From DAIDKA01 sp963708865 (lineage in GTDB: Bacteria; Pseudomonadota; Gammaproteobacteria; Steroidobacterales; Steroidobacteraceae), in contig CAVPUC010000008.1 in assembly GCA_963708865.1 (NCBI GenBank), positions 953,407 to 1,017,406 on the forward strand: a DNA stretch of 64,000 nucleotides, read 5' to 3'. Of the stretch, positions 19,918 through 29,503 are shown piece by piece; positions within the stretch are counted from its first letter, which is position 1, and each line of letters begins with the position of its first letter. The notes beneath the pieces are model-generated. The model worked only from the letters and a program-made list of their open reading frames with translations, had not been told where the DNA came from and made no database searches. The position numbers were made by a program, and so were the translations under genes.

Positions 19918-20733
19918 ATGTCGCTCGCTCACTGGCTCCTCTCCCTTCCCGCCTTCCTGGTCATCTACGTGGTGGCGGCGGTGCTCTTCATGCACGCGAC
20001 GCGCACGGACGCGGCCGCCGACTGGCGCGCGGCCAGCCGGGAGCCCGTCGGCCTTGCGCCTGATCCGGCCACCACCCGCGAGGCTGTGGTACAGGTCTAT
20101 GCGGCACGCGCGCTCAGCTGGCGTGGCTACTTCGCCGTGCACCCCTGGATCGCCGTGAAGCGCACTGGCGGACGCGCCTTTACGGTGTATGAAGTCAACG
20201 GTTGGCGGCTGGGGCGCATGGGCAGTGCCGTCATGGTGAGCAACCGGCCGCCGGACGGCCGCTGGTTCGGCAACCGGCCGCAGTTGCTCGCGGATCGGCG
20301 CGGCGCGGGCGTCGATGCGCTGATCGACCGCATCGAAGCGGCGGTCGAAAGCTATCCCTGGAAGGACACCTACCATGTATGGCCCGGGCCTAACTCGAAC
20401 ACATTCATCGCGCACGTGCTGCGCGCCGCGCCGGAGCTGCGTGTCAATCTGCCGCCCACCGCGATCGGTAAGGACTATCTCGGGGCGCTCCCCATTGCCA
20501 AACTGCCGAGTGGCACCGGCGCGCAGCTGAACCTGCTCGGCGTTGCCGGCATCGCCGTCGGTGTGGAAGAGGGCGTCGAAGTGAACCTGCTGGGCCTCAC
20601 ATTCGGCATCGATCCACGCCATCTCGCGTTGAAGCTACCGATCATCGGCAGTATCGGCCCAAGACGTTTTGCGGGATCGGCGCAGGTGCAACCACCGCTC
20701 GATGCGCCTCAAGGTGCCGCGGTTACCGAGTGA
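19918..20733 (+). CDS. DUF3750-family membrane-anchored protein
   Basis: 271 residues from ATG 19918. One N-terminal membrane segment (WLLSLPAFLVIYVVAAVLFM), then a soluble domain with VVQVYAARALSWRGYFAVHP and FTVYEVNGWRLGRMGSAVMV, and a Gly/Leu-rich C-terminal part (QLNLLGVAGIAVGVEEGVEV). The pattern matches DUF3750 proteins, found in proteobacterial envelopes with no known activity. It starts 50 bases after the TonB receptor and may be co-transcribed. Confidence 0.75.
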   Translation: MSLAHWLLSLPAFLVIYVVAAVLFMHATRTDAAADWRAASREPVGLAPDPATTREAVVQVYAARALSWRGYFAVHPWIAVKRTGGRAFTVYEVNGWRLGRMGSAVMVSNRPPDGRWFGNRPQLLADRRGAGVDALIDRIEAAVESYPWKDTYHVWPGPNSNTFIAHVLRAAPELRVNLPPTAIGKDYLGALPIAKLPSGTGAQLNLLGVAGIAVGVEEGVEVNLLGLTFGIDPRHLALKLPIIGSIGPRRFAGSAQVQPPLDAPQGAAVTE

Positions 20734-20899
20734 TCGATTTTCCTTATTCACGCGAGCGTGTTTTCAGCGTTTGACGTAACGGGTTGAGGCTCGCGCGTCG
20801 TTAACTGCGTCACAAAACCGCTCAGGCCGCATCCGGCATTACCTTGTACCTTTCATCCGATCGTACTGGAAGCCCTTAAATTCCAGGGAGTCGGGGAAA

Positions 20900-22767
20900 A
20901 TGCCAATCATCCTTCGCGCCGTGCTCGGCCTCGGCATGCTATCGCTGCTGGCCGGCTGCAATTTCGATGCGGGCTCGAGCATCAGCAGTGGCTCGGCAAC
21001 CCTGAGCGTTTCCGGCTCTGGGCCGGCCGTCAGCAGCGTCGGCGCAAGCAGCGGCCCCGTCGGACTCACCACGGGCACGAGCCCCACACCGCCCGTCGAT
21101 GCCGTGAACGCAACGCCCTCGGTCGCCGGGACGGTGTCGGTAATTGCGGGCGCGACCCAGACCATTACCGTTGCCTTCACTTCCGCGGATGGGCGCCCGG
21201 TATCCGGGCTTGCCCTGTCGAACACGACGCTGCCGCCCGACTGGCGCGGTCCCAACAGTTTCACCTGTCCCGCGACCGGCTCCGGAAACAACTGCGTCCT
21301 GACACTGACCTACGCGCCCACCGCACTCGAGACCGGTACACTGAAGATCAGTTACGTGTACGTGGGAGACAACATCAGCCCGCCCGGCGTCTCGCTCAGC
21401 ATCCCGTACGCGGCCACTCGAGCAATAACGTGGTCGCGACCCCGGCGCCGATCGGTCAGATCAACGCTGCGGTCGGTACGGGAACGCAATCCGTCAGCGT
21501 GAATTTCACGACCGATGACGGCAATGCGGCCACGGGCTTGACACTGTCCGGCCTGGCTTCCCTGCCGACGGGCTGGAACACGACGACGCCGGGATTCTCC
21601 TGCGCCATCATCAGCAACGGCAGCGGCTGCCAACTGGTCCTGAGCTACGCACCCAAGGCGGCGGGCAGCGGCACGCTCACCCTGGGATACGGCTATACGG
21701 ATGCTTCGGGCATGGCACGCACAGGGGCTATCAACCTCCCTTACTCCACGACCGCGGATGGCACGGTGGTCGCGACCGTTGCGCCGACAGGGCAGATCAA
21801 CGCGATCCAGAAGATGGGTAACCAGCCGGTTACCGTCACCTTTACCACCGATGACGGCCAAGCGGCGACCAACCTATCGCTATTGTCGGCGCCGACGTCG
21901 CTGCCCGCGGGCTGGAGCGGCTCCCTGAGCGGCTTCATGTGCGCCACGGTGAGTCCCGGCAGCGGGTGTCAGCTTGTCCTCACCTATGCGCCCATGGCAC
22001 TGACGAGCGGTACGGTAAGTTTGAACTACGCCTATACGAGTCCCGCGGGCGTGTTTACCACCGGCTCTTTGAACATTCCGTACGCTGCCACGACCAACGA
22101 CAATGTCGTCGCGACCGCCGTCCCCTCCGGGCAGATCAATGCGATCGTGGGAGAGGTCACCCCGAACCTCGCCGTCACGTTCACGACCGACGACGCCCGC
22201 ACCGCCACCGCGCTGCAGTTGACGACCGATCTTGCGGGGCTGCCGGCGGGTTGGACGAGTTCAGATGGCGCCTTCTCATGCGCTGGCGTCGCCGCGGGAA
22301 CAACGTGCCAGCTGCCGCTCACCTACGCCCCCCCTGCGGCTGCCAGTGGCACCATGACGTTGCGCTATAGCTATCTGAACAACGCCGGCCAGCCGAAGAG
22401 CGGCTCGCTCAACGTTCCCTACCGGGCAACCACGGATGACTCCATTGTCGGCACGCCGAGCCCGGCGTCGCTCACCGTGGCCAGCGGCACGAGCACGCCG
22501 CTCACCGTTACCTTCGCCACCGACGATGGCAATCCCGCGACCGCACTGTCGGTCACGTCCGGGCTGTCCGCGTTACCGGCCGGCTGGAGCGGCGCCGGCA
22601 CCTTTGCCTGTTCGAGCGTGAGCGCGGGCACCCCCTGCCAGCTTGCCCTCAGTTATCAGCCCACGAATCCCGACAGCGGCACCTTGACGCTCGGATTCAC
22701 TTACACGAACGACTCGGGCTCAGCCAAGAGTGGGACGGTCCTGATCCCCTACACTGCCACGCCCTGA
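20900..22767 (+). CDS. Lipoprotein with five tandem ~112-residue cysteine-paired repeats (frameshifted)
   Basis: Starts MPIILRAVLGLGMLSLLAGC, a lipoprotein signal with lipobox Cys21, then a Ser/Gly spacer and five repeats. Each repeat carries VTFTTDDG-like and LPAGW-like motifs, a Cys pair 10-11 residues apart (for example FSCAIISNGSGCQLVLSYAP) and an LNIPY-type end. The first repeat is in another frame; adding one base at about 21415-21421 joins YAAT to NNVVATPAPIGQ. The units look like beta-sandwich (Ig-like) domains with one disulfide each, so this is probably a surface stalk or adhesin. That is inference. The 3' end overlaps the convergent cupin gene by 48 bases. An SD-like GGGAG precedes ATG 20900. 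Confidence 0.75.
21090..22764 (+). repeat. Five tandem ~336-bp coding repeats
   Basis: Approximate units: 21090-21420, 21427-21765, 21766-22107, 22108-22440 and 22441-22764. Each encodes a linker with Val-Gly/Ala-Thr and Pro residues (VVATPAPIGQIN in most), a TTDDG-type motif, LPAGW, a paired-Cys segment and a terminal PY. The units are diverged at DNA level, so this is old domain duplication rather than recent repeat expansion. Confidence 0.7.
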
Positions 22768-23166
22768 GGGGCCGACCAGGTACTGGGCATCAGTGACCTT
22801 CTCCATCCACTCAACGGCCTTGCCGTCGAGTGCTTCCTGGATCGCAATATGTGTCATCGCCGTGGTCGGCGTGGCGCCGTGCCAATGCCTGTGACCGGGT
22901 GGACACCAGATCACATCGCCTGCACGGATTTCGGCGATCGGCTCGCCTTCGCACTGCGTCCAACCGCATCCGCCCGTCACGACGAGGATTTGGCCCAGGG
23001 GATGGGTATGCCACGCCGAGCGTGCGCCGGGTTCGAACGTGACATAGGCGCAGGAGACCCGCGCCGGTGGGGGAGAGGCGTGAAGCGGGTCAATGCGAAC
23101 CGTTCCGGTGAAATACTCCTCAGGGCCCCGCACGGAGGGCTGTGAACCGGCGCGCTTAAGTAGCAT
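22720..23166 (-). CDS. Cupin-domain protein
   Basis: 148 residues. Single-cupin fold of the (R)-mandelonitrile-lyase/carboxymuconolactone-linked type: FEPGARSAWHTHPLGQILVV (metal ligands HTHPLGQ), GDVIWCPPGHRHWHGATPTT (second motif with His) and AMTHIAIQEALDGK. Family members that resemble it end shortly after the EWMEKVTDAQYL segment, so the last ~15 residues running into the repeat lipoprotein may reflect an altered stop. Likely an Mn- or other metal-dependent small-molecule enzyme. The substrate is unknown. Confidence 0.82.
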   Translation of the reverse strand: MLLKRAGSQPSVRGPEEYFTGTVRIDPLHASPPPARVSCAYVTFEPGARSAWHTHPLGQILVVTGGCGWTQCEGEPIAEIRAGDVIWCPPGHRHWHGATPTTAMTHIAIQEALDGKAVEWMEKVTDAQYLVGPSGRGSVGDQDRPTLG

Positions 23167-23241
23167 CGGAATTCTCCCTCGGTGCCAGCTCGCGGTAACG
23201 GTGGCAGGACGCCGACTGTCCCGGACGCTGGCGATCTGCGC

Positions 23242-24771
23242 CTACAGCAGCTGGTTGGCGGGCACGATGGGTGGCGTAGCGGCCGTCTTCGTGTCGCTCG
23301 CGATCAGCTGCTGCAATAGTTTCGCGGTGTCCTCGTTGACCACCTTGCCGGCGCCGCCGCGGCCGTGACCTTCGGCGCGACCCATTGCGGTGTCGATCGG
23401 CGTGAAGCCGTGCGCATCCTTGACCCTGAGGTCAGCGTGATGGGCGACCAGATTCCTCACGACATCATCCCAGCCCCAATACGCCGCACCGTGCAGCGCC
23501 GAGCGGCCGCCGTTGTCGACGGCGTTGATGTCGGCACCCGCGGCGATGAGCAGATCGATCGAGTCGTTCGCGCTCTTTTGCGTGACGTACTTGCCGCGGG
23601 TATCGATCTCGTTGGAACCGAGTCCGGCAGCGGCCATCAACGGTGTGATCCCCAAGGCATTGGCAAGGTCCGGCTTGGCGCCGTGAGCGAGCAACAGTTT
23701 GATGGCATCCGTGTCGCCGGCTTTGGCGGCACGAATCAGTGGCGTCGTGCCAATCGTCAGCATCTGATCCGCGCCGCGATCGGAACCGATCTGGCGGAAG
23801 GGCGGAAACAGCTTCAACTGCGCGTTCGGGTTCGCACCGGCCTTGAGCAACAGCTCGATCATCTTAAGGCTGGTCGTATCATCGAGCGAGGGTCGGTCGG
23901 CTCTGCCCCCGTATGGCAGCGTATTGAGATCTACCGCGGCATACAGCGGCGTGCGTCCCCACCAGTCCCAATGATTGGGATTGGCGCCGGACTTGAGCAG
24001 ATAGACAGCCGTATCAAAGTGAAAGTTCTCGGTCGCGATCAAGAGCGGTGAGATGCCGTCCGGGTCGCTCAGATTGACATCGGCGCGGCCCTTGAGCAGA
24101 TTCTGCACGCATTCCAGGCATCCCTGACGTGCCGCATACAGCAGCGGTGTGAGCCCACCCGGCGGGCGCCACTGGACGCGCGGCTCCGCGCTGACCTGCC
24201 GCTGGTCGCGACTGATGGTGGTGCGCGCATTCGGGTCGGCCCGATGACTGAGCAGATCCTTCACCATCTCCGCCTGGCCTTCCGCAGCGGCGAAGTGCAG
24301 CGCGGTCTGGCCGCGCAACTTCTCGGTTGCATCGACGTGCGCGCCAGATTTGAGCAAGGCGTCGGCGGCTTTCACATTGCTGGTATGCGCGATGACCATC
24401 AGCACCGTCTCACCGTCCGCATTCGCCGTGTCGGGGTCCGCGCCGCTCTTTAGCAGTGCTTCGATGACGGCCGCATCCCCGTAGGCAGCCGCCTCCAGCA
24501 GGGGGGTTGCGCCGTACTGGTTCGATGTCTTGACGTTGGCATGGGCCTTGAGCAGGCGCTCGATGAGCGGCCGATCGTCGCGGTGCACCGCCCAGATCAG
24601 GGCGGTCGTGCCGTTATCGGACACGGCGTTCACATCGGCGCCCTGCTCGATTAGCATGATCGCCTGTGCGCTTTGACCGCTCTGCGCCAATTCCACGAGC
24701 GACGGGGTGCTCTGGGCTCCGAGCGCCGCGGTGGCGGTGCCGATCAGCGCGATCGCAAACCAGGTCTTCAT
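23242..24771 (-). CDS. Exported ankyrin-repeat protein
   Basis: 509 residues with a signal peptide (FAIALIGTATAALGAQS) and about a dozen ankyrin units (GADVNAVSDNGTTALIWAV, GATPLLEAAAYGDAAVIEAL, GQTALHFAAAEGQAEMV, GGRSALHGAAYWGWDDVV). It is periplasmic and a protein-binding scaffold by fold. It is the last gene of a four-gene minus-strand operon; its start abuts the DUF1552 stop, so it is translationally coupled. In this setting it probably binds the DUF1552 or DUF1592 partner, which is inferred. Confidence 0.88.
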   Translation of the reverse strand: MKTWFAIALIGTATAALGAQSTPSLVELAQSGQSAQAIMLIEQGADVNAVSDNGTTALIWAVHRDDRPLIERLLKAHANVKTSNQYGATPLLEAAAYGDAAVIEALLKSGADPDTANADGETVLMVIAHTSNVKAADALLKSGAHVDATEKLRGQTALHFAAAEGQAEMVKDLLSHRADPNARTTISRDQRQVSAEPRVQWRPPGGLTPLLYAARQGCLECVQNLLKGRADVNLSDPDGISPLLIATENFHFDTAVYLLKSGANPNHWDWWGRTPLYAAVDLNTLPYGGRADRPSLDDTTSLKMIELLLKAGANPNAQLKLFPPFRQIGSDRGADQMLTIGTTPLIRAAKAGDTDAIKLLLAHGAKPDLANALGITPLMAAAGLGSNEIDTRGKYVTQKSANDSIDLLIAAGADINAVDNGGRSALHGAAYWGWDDVVRNLVAHHADLRVKDAHGFTPIDTAMGRAEGHGRGGAGKVVNEDTAKLLQQLIASDTKTAATPPIVPANQLL

Positions 24772-26094
24772 TCAAATCTCCACGATTTCGCCGGTGCTGT
24801 CGCCGAGCTTGTCCTGAGGCACTCCCGCCCGACGCAGCATGGTCAGCAGCAGATTGGCGAGCGGCGTGTGTTCCGGATAGCGCAGATGCTGCCCGCCCTT
24901 GATCTTGCCGCAGGCACCCCCTACCAGCGCGGTGGGCAGCGGATACTGGTCGTGGGCGTTGCTATTGCTCATGTTGCTGCCGTACAGAATCATCGCGTGA
25001 TCGTAAAGCGAGCCATCGCCGTCGGGCGTGTCCGCGAGACGCTTGAGAAACGCGGCTAACTTGGTCGTGTGGTAGGTCTGGATCTTGATCAGTTTCTCGA
25101 TCTTTGACGGGTCGCCCTGGTGATGGGAGATCGGGTGGAACGAGTCCGGCACACCGATGAACGGATAGGTCATGCTGCTGACTTCGTGCGCCATGGTCAT
25201 GGTAGCGATATGGGTAAGATTGGCCTGGAAGGCGAGGGCAATCATGTCGAACATCAGCGCCTGCTGCTCCGGGAATTGGTCGGGAATGCCCAGCGGCACG
25301 GCGGGCAGCTTCAGGTGCGAGAGATCCTGGGCCTCCATTTTCTGCACCCGCCGCTCGACCTCGCGCACGCTGTCCAGATAGTCGCTGAGCACGGCGCGGT
25401 CGGCCGGTCCCAGCTCCTGGCGCATCGACTCCGCGTCGCGGGCCACCAGATCGAGCACGCTGTTATACCGCTTGCCGAGCGCCGCGCGCTCGGCCGGCGT
25501 GTCGCCGCGGCCGAACAGGCGCTGAAACAGGATCCGAGGGTTGTACTCCATCGGCAGCGGCGTGCTCGGGGTGCGAAAGGAAATCGTTCCGGAGAAGCTG
25601 CAGCCGTACGCCCGATCACAGACCCCGCCGCCGCCGTCCTGTTCGGTTGCCACCTCCAAAGAGGGGAGCGGTGTGTCCTGCCCGATATGCTGGGCGGCGA
25701 TCTGATCGATCGTGATGCCGCCGTAAGGATCCTGCGTCTCATGCGGGTGCACACATGACAGCCAAGTCCCGGGAACAATGGCATGCACTGCGGCGCTTTC
25801 GGCCGGCTTGTTGCCAAGATTGCTGACGATCACGAGTTCTTTCTGGTACGGGCCGAGGGGTTCCAGGATGGGCGAGAGCGTGAAATCCCTGCCGACGGCC
25901 TTCGGCGTCCATTTGTCCATGATCGCGCCGTGCGGAAAGTAGATGCAGGCCAACTTCATCTTCGGGGTGGCGGCAGTCTGGGCGAGCGCGGTGCGCGCGG
26001 GGATCATGGCGTCCAGCAACGGCAGCGAAACTGCCGCGCCAATGCCGCGCAGCACGGTGCGACGTGACAGGTGCTTCTTGGTAACGAATATCAT
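24772..26094 (-). CDS. DUF1552-family exported protein
   Basis: 440 residues. Twin-arginine leader (LSRRTVLRGIGAAVSLP, cleavage near ALAQT), then FPHGAIMDKWTPKAVGRDFT, GTWLSCVHPHETQD, GGGGVCDRAYGCSFSGTISF and SSMTYPFIGVPDSFHPISHH, characteristic of DUF1552. These proteins lie next to DUF1592-type cytochromes across Planctomycetes, Acidobacteria and some proteobacteria. They are distantly like sulfatase/DUF1501 proteins, with no proven reaction. The gene sits 15 bases after the cytochrome gene. Confidence 0.88.
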   Translation of the reverse strand: MIFVTKKHLSRRTVLRGIGAAVSLPLLDAMIPARTALAQTAATPKMKLACIYFPHGAIMDKWTPKAVGRDFTLSPILEPLGPYQKELVIVSNLGNKPAESAAVHAIVPGTWLSCVHPHETQDPYGGITIDQIAAQHIGQDTPLPSLEVATEQDGGGGVCDRAYGCSFSGTISFRTPSTPLPMEYNPRILFQRLFGRGDTPAERAALGKRYNSVLDLVARDAESMRQELGPADRAVLSDYLDSVREVERRVQKMEAQDLSHLKLPAVPLGIPDQFPEQQALMFDMIALAFQANLTHIATMTMAHEVSSMTYPFIGVPDSFHPISHHQGDPSKIEKLIKIQTYHTTKLAAFLKRLADTPDGDGSLYDHAMILYGSNMSNSNAHDQYPLPTALVGGACGKIKGGQHLRYPEHTPLANLLLTMLRRAGVPQDKLGDSTGEIVEI

Positions 26095-26109
26095 AAGGAC
26101 CCTCTGCTG

Positions 26110-28470
26110 TCAGCGCTGGAGCGACGCCTGGGTGATTTTCACAGCGGGTTGAGCGGCTCCCGGGCCGCCTGGCAATTGCTTCATCTGAAATGCCGGACTC
26201 TCGACGATGCCGATCACAATTGAGGAGAAGCGATCGCCGTTGCCGCCGGCATCGTGGACGATGCTGCGCACGGTCGGCATATCGTAATACTCGAGCGTGC
26301 GGCCCAGGGCGTACGCCATCAGGTTGCGGGTGAGTGTCTGCACGAACTGCTCCGGACGCAGCATGAGGGCGCGGCGCAGATCGTCCGGCCCTTTGACGGC
26401 CAGGCCGTTCGCCATCTTTCCAGACGCATCGATCGGCGTACCTGTGTCGTAATCCTTCACGCGCCATTGCCCGATGGCATCGAAGTTCTCCAGCGACAGC
26501 CCCATCGGATCCATGATGCCGTGGCAGGCATTGCAGGAGGGCTGCGCGCGATGCTTCTCCATGCGCTCCCGTACGGTGAGCGGTCGGCTCCCGGGAACAT
26601 TTTCCACCAGCGCCGGAATCGCCGGCGGCGGCGCGTGCGGGGGAGTGCCATTGATGGACTCGAGTACCCAGGCGCCGCGCAGCACCGGCGCGGTACGGTT
26701 CGCGTACGAGGTCCCCATCAGGATCGCACCCTTCCCCAAGAGGCCCCAGCGTCTGGAATCGCTGAGCGTGACGCGCCGGAACTCCCCGCCAAGCACGTCC
26801 GGCACGCCGTAGTGCTGTGCGAGCCGCCCGTTGACGAAGGTGTAGTTCGCCGTCAGCAGCTCGCGCACGTCGTGGTCGGCCAGCAGGACGCTGCCCAGGA
26901 ACAGCTCCATTTCCTTCTTGAAGGCCACGCGCAGGTCATCGTCGAAGTTGGGGTATTCGACCGGATCCGGATTCACCTTGTCCATGTCGTCGACTTTGAG
27001 CCACTGGAACGCGAAGTTAGTCACGAGTGAACTGGCGCGCGGATCGGCCAGCATGCGGTGCACCTGGGCCTCGAGGACCCGCGGCTCATGCAACTGGTTG
27101 GCGATGGCAAGACCTAAGAGCTCCGCGTCGGGGCCCTCACTCCACAGGAAAAACGACAGGCGCGAGGCGAGTTCCAGGTCGCTGATATGGTAGCTCGCAC
27201 CCGCCGTGAGGTCTTGTGGGGTGCGCTCCAGACGGAACAGGAATTTCGGGCTGGAGAGGATCGCGACCAGGGCGTTTTCGATACCGGCGTCAAACGTCGC
27301 ACCCTGGCGGCCGTCCACGAAGAACTGCAGCGGGCCCGCCACGTCGGCGTCGGTGATCGGCCGGCGATAAGCCACCTGCTGCAGGTTGGCGATGATTTGC
27401 CTGGCGCACGGCAGCTCCTCGCTTTGAGTGGCCGGATGACAGCTGAATATCTTGCGCCGACTCGGGGTATCGCTGACCCCGGCCGGGTTGTAGGGACCCA
27501 CAATCTGCAGGCCCGAGGCCCCGCCGACCCTTGCGGCGCCCGGATCGAGCGGCTGCAGCCAGTCGTCCGATTCAGGCGTCGATCGATCAACGATGGCGAT
27601 GCCGATATCGTGCGGCCCCGCGCTGACATGCACCCGCGTGGGTTGGGCGCGCCTTCTGGGCTGGTTCACCTCGGCCGCTGCAGCGGCAGGCGGGGCGCCA
27701 GGGACTTCATGCACCGGCTTGCCGTCCAGCAGCAGCACACGCGATCCGGCGCCCGCCGCCCCCGGAAAGCCGCCGCCACCCCCACCCAGATCAAAGTCGT
27801 AGTCGCCATCGGCTGGGAAGTCGTGCCGCAGCACGACCCCGTGTGTCCCGAGTGGCAGTCCCTCGACGTGGTATGCCTGCCCGGCGCGCGGCGCACGCAA
27901 GGTGACGATGCTCTTGGCCGCCTGCGGATTGCCGATGGCCAGTGCGGCGACGGTGCTCGCGGCGGAAATATATTGATCGAGGAAGGTCGGCGATACCTTC
28001 AATACATTGGCAATGTCGTCAAAGCCGTCGGATATGGTGTCTTTAGGCAATAACGCATCCGCATCCACCGTGACATCCAGCAGTTCCTGAACCGAGCGGG
28101 CATACTCGGCGCGATTGAGGCGATGCAGGGTGACATATCCGGGATTGGGATGGGTTTGCTCGGCGGCATCCAGATGCGTCTCCAGCCACGACACAAACGA
28201 GTCAATGGTCTGCTGGCTGGGCTGCTTTTCGCCCGGCGGTGGCATCAGGCGCCCTTGCAGCTTGGTGACGGCCTCCTCCCAGATCTTGGCATCCTGCGGG
28301 AGATCTCCCGGATGCATGGTGTCGAAGGCGACGCTGCCGGCCCAGTCCGTCGCATTGTGGCATTTCACGCAGTACTCATTGAGCATCGTCCACTTCTGCT
28401 GTGCGGCAGGATCGGCAGTGCAGACAGAGATGATTGAACTGAGGGCGAGGCCCAGCAAAACGCGGCGCAT
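26110..28470 (-). CDS. DUF1592/DUF1588-type exported c-type cytochrome protein
   Basis: 786 residues from ATG 28470, three bases past the MBL stop. Signal peptide (VLLGLALSSIISVCTA); an N-terminal haem-c site EYCVKCHNATDW with an MPPPGEKQPS distal Met region; the DUF1587-like LHRLNRAEYARSVQELLDV; a carbohydrate-binding-like insert; DUF1595/DUF1592 with RLSFFLWSEGPDAELLGLA; and DUF1588/DUF1585 with a second CxxCH (SCNACHGIMDPMGLSLENFD). This is the standard multi-domain order. Known from environmental bacteria; proposed to be a periplasmic redox enzyme, reaction unknown. Confidence 0.88.
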   Translation of the reverse strand: MRRVLLGLALSSIISVCTADPAAQQKWTMLNEYCVKCHNATDWAGSVAFDTMHPGDLPQDAKIWEEAVTKLQGRLMPPPGEKQPSQQTIDSFVSWLETHLDAAEQTHPNPGYVTLHRLNRAEYARSVQELLDVTVDADALLPKDTISDGFDDIANVLKVSPTFLDQYISAASTVAALAIGNPQAAKSIVTLRAPRAGQAYHVEGLPLGTHGVVLRHDFPADGDYDFDLGGGGGGFPGAAGAGSRVLLLDGKPVHEVPGAPPAAAAAEVNQPRRRAQPTRVHVSAGPHDIGIAIVDRSTPESDDWLQPLDPGAARVGGASGLQIVGPYNPAGVSDTPSRRKIFSCHPATQSEELPCARQIIANLQQVAYRRPITDADVAGPLQFFVDGRQGATFDAGIENALVAILSSPKFLFRLERTPQDLTAGASYHISDLELASRLSFFLWSEGPDAELLGLAIANQLHEPRVLEAQVHRMLADPRASSLVTNFAFQWLKVDDMDKVNPDPVEYPNFDDDLRVAFKKEMELFLGSVLLADHDVRELLTANYTFVNGRLAQHYGVPDVLGGEFRRVTLSDSRRWGLLGKGAILMGTSYANRTAPVLRGAWVLESINGTPPHAPPPAIPALVENVPGSRPLTVRERMEKHRAQPSCNACHGIMDPMGLSLENFDAIGQWRVKDYDTGTPIDASGKMANGLAVKGPDDLRRALMLRPEQFVQTLTRNLMAYALGRTLEYYDMPTVRSIVHDAGGNGDRFSSIVIGIVESPAFQMKQLPGGPGAAQPAVKITQASLQR

Positions 28471-28472
28471 CG

Positions 28473-29438
28473 TCAAACCACTCCCTTGCCGAGATATTCC
28501 GCGATATGCCCGTACATGCCCTGATAGGCATTGGTGAGGAACAAATTCGGATTGCCCCATTTGGCGTCAAAGTCGCCGGTCGCCTTCGCCGCAATGATTT
28601 CGCTTGGCGATAGCCCCTTACGCATCAATTCCCACACCTTGTCGTGCACGGCGCGCAGCATGTCATGCTCGGCCTTCAAGTCCGCGCGCGTCTGTACCGG
28701 CCCGCTGCCCGGAATGATGCGTGTCTGGTCATTGCTCATATCGAGCAATTTCTGGGTGGCATTGAGCATGCCGACGATCCAGCCGCCGGTACAGTAGTCG
28801 AGGATAGGATAGCTGCCGACCGAGAGGACATCGCCGGTCATCAGCACGTTCTGGCCGCGCAGATAAACATAGATGTCACCGTCGGTGTGCGCCTGCCCCA
28901 GATACCCGTACTCGATCGGCTCATCACCGAACATCAGTTTCGATGACTTGTAATAGAAGGTTTGGGTGGGCAGCGCCTGGGCCGGGCGTGGCTCGAAGGT
29001 GCGGTTCTGCCACGCCTCGATGATTTGGGATCCCAGCCACAGGCGGGTGTTCTCGTGGGCAATGATGTCCGCGCCGGCCCTGCGCATCACCTCATTCGCG
29101 CCGGTATGGTCCCAATGCCAGTGGGTGTTGAAAACGGTACGGATGTTTTTCCCGCCCGGCAAGGTGGCTAGAGTCTTCAGCAACTCGCGTGATTGCTCGG
29201 GCGCGCCGCAGTCCACCAGCAGCATCCCGTCAGCTGCGCTCAGCGCCAGCACGTTGCCGCCGGCGCCCCGGATCAGCGCCAGGCTTTGGCTCAGCCGATC
29301 GACGGTCAGCGCAGCGGACGGGGAGCCTGCAAAGGCATCGGAAACAGCAAGATGCGCCAGTGACCAGGCGGCGATACCGCCGGCCAGGCCCTGTAGAACT
29401 CGCCGCCGAGCAGCGATAATGTCGAGTTTTTCCTGCAT
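28473..29438 (-). CDS. Exported MBL-fold metallo-hydrolase
   Basis: About 321 residues from ATG 29438 (the frame extends to 29510). Twin-arginine-like leader (AARRRVLQGLAGGIAAWSL). The MBL metal site FNTHWHWDHTGANEVMRRAG gives HxHxDH. Further ligands are in GYLGQAHTDGDIYVYL and LMTGDVLSVG. It resembles the subclass B3-like and quinoprotein-relay MBL groups, so hydrolysis of a lactone or ester is plausible. First gene of the MBL-cytochrome-DUF1552-ankyrin operon. It is divergent from the dienelactone hydrolase gene, with 65 bases between. Confidence 0.85.
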   Translation of the reverse strand: MQEKLDIIAARRRVLQGLAGGIAAWSLAHLAVSDAFAGSPSAALTVDRLSQSLALIRGAGGNVLALSAADGMLLVDCGAPEQSRELLKTLATLPGGKNIRTVFNTHWHWDHTGANEVMRRAGADIIAHENTRLWLGSQIIEAWQNRTFEPRPAQALPTQTFYYKSSKLMFGDEPIEYGYLGQAHTDGDIYVYLRGQNVLMTGDVLSVGSYPILDYCTGGWIVGMLNATQKLLDMSNDQTRIIPGSGPVQTRADLKAEHDMLRAVHDKVWELMRKGLSPSEIIAAKATGDFDAKWGNPNLFLTNAYQGMYGHIAEYLGKGVV

Positions 29439-29503
29439 TCCGCGCTCGCCGTGTGTCCCTTTAGGGGGAGGGGTAGCATAGGGCCAAAGGGGGGCCAATT
29501 CAT

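Noticed and set aside
25120..28053. Several long plus-strand frames antisense to DUF1552 and DUF1592 genes
   Set aside because: Shadow frames of GC-rich coding sequence. The minus strand carries clear signal peptides, CxxCH motifs and DUF domains.
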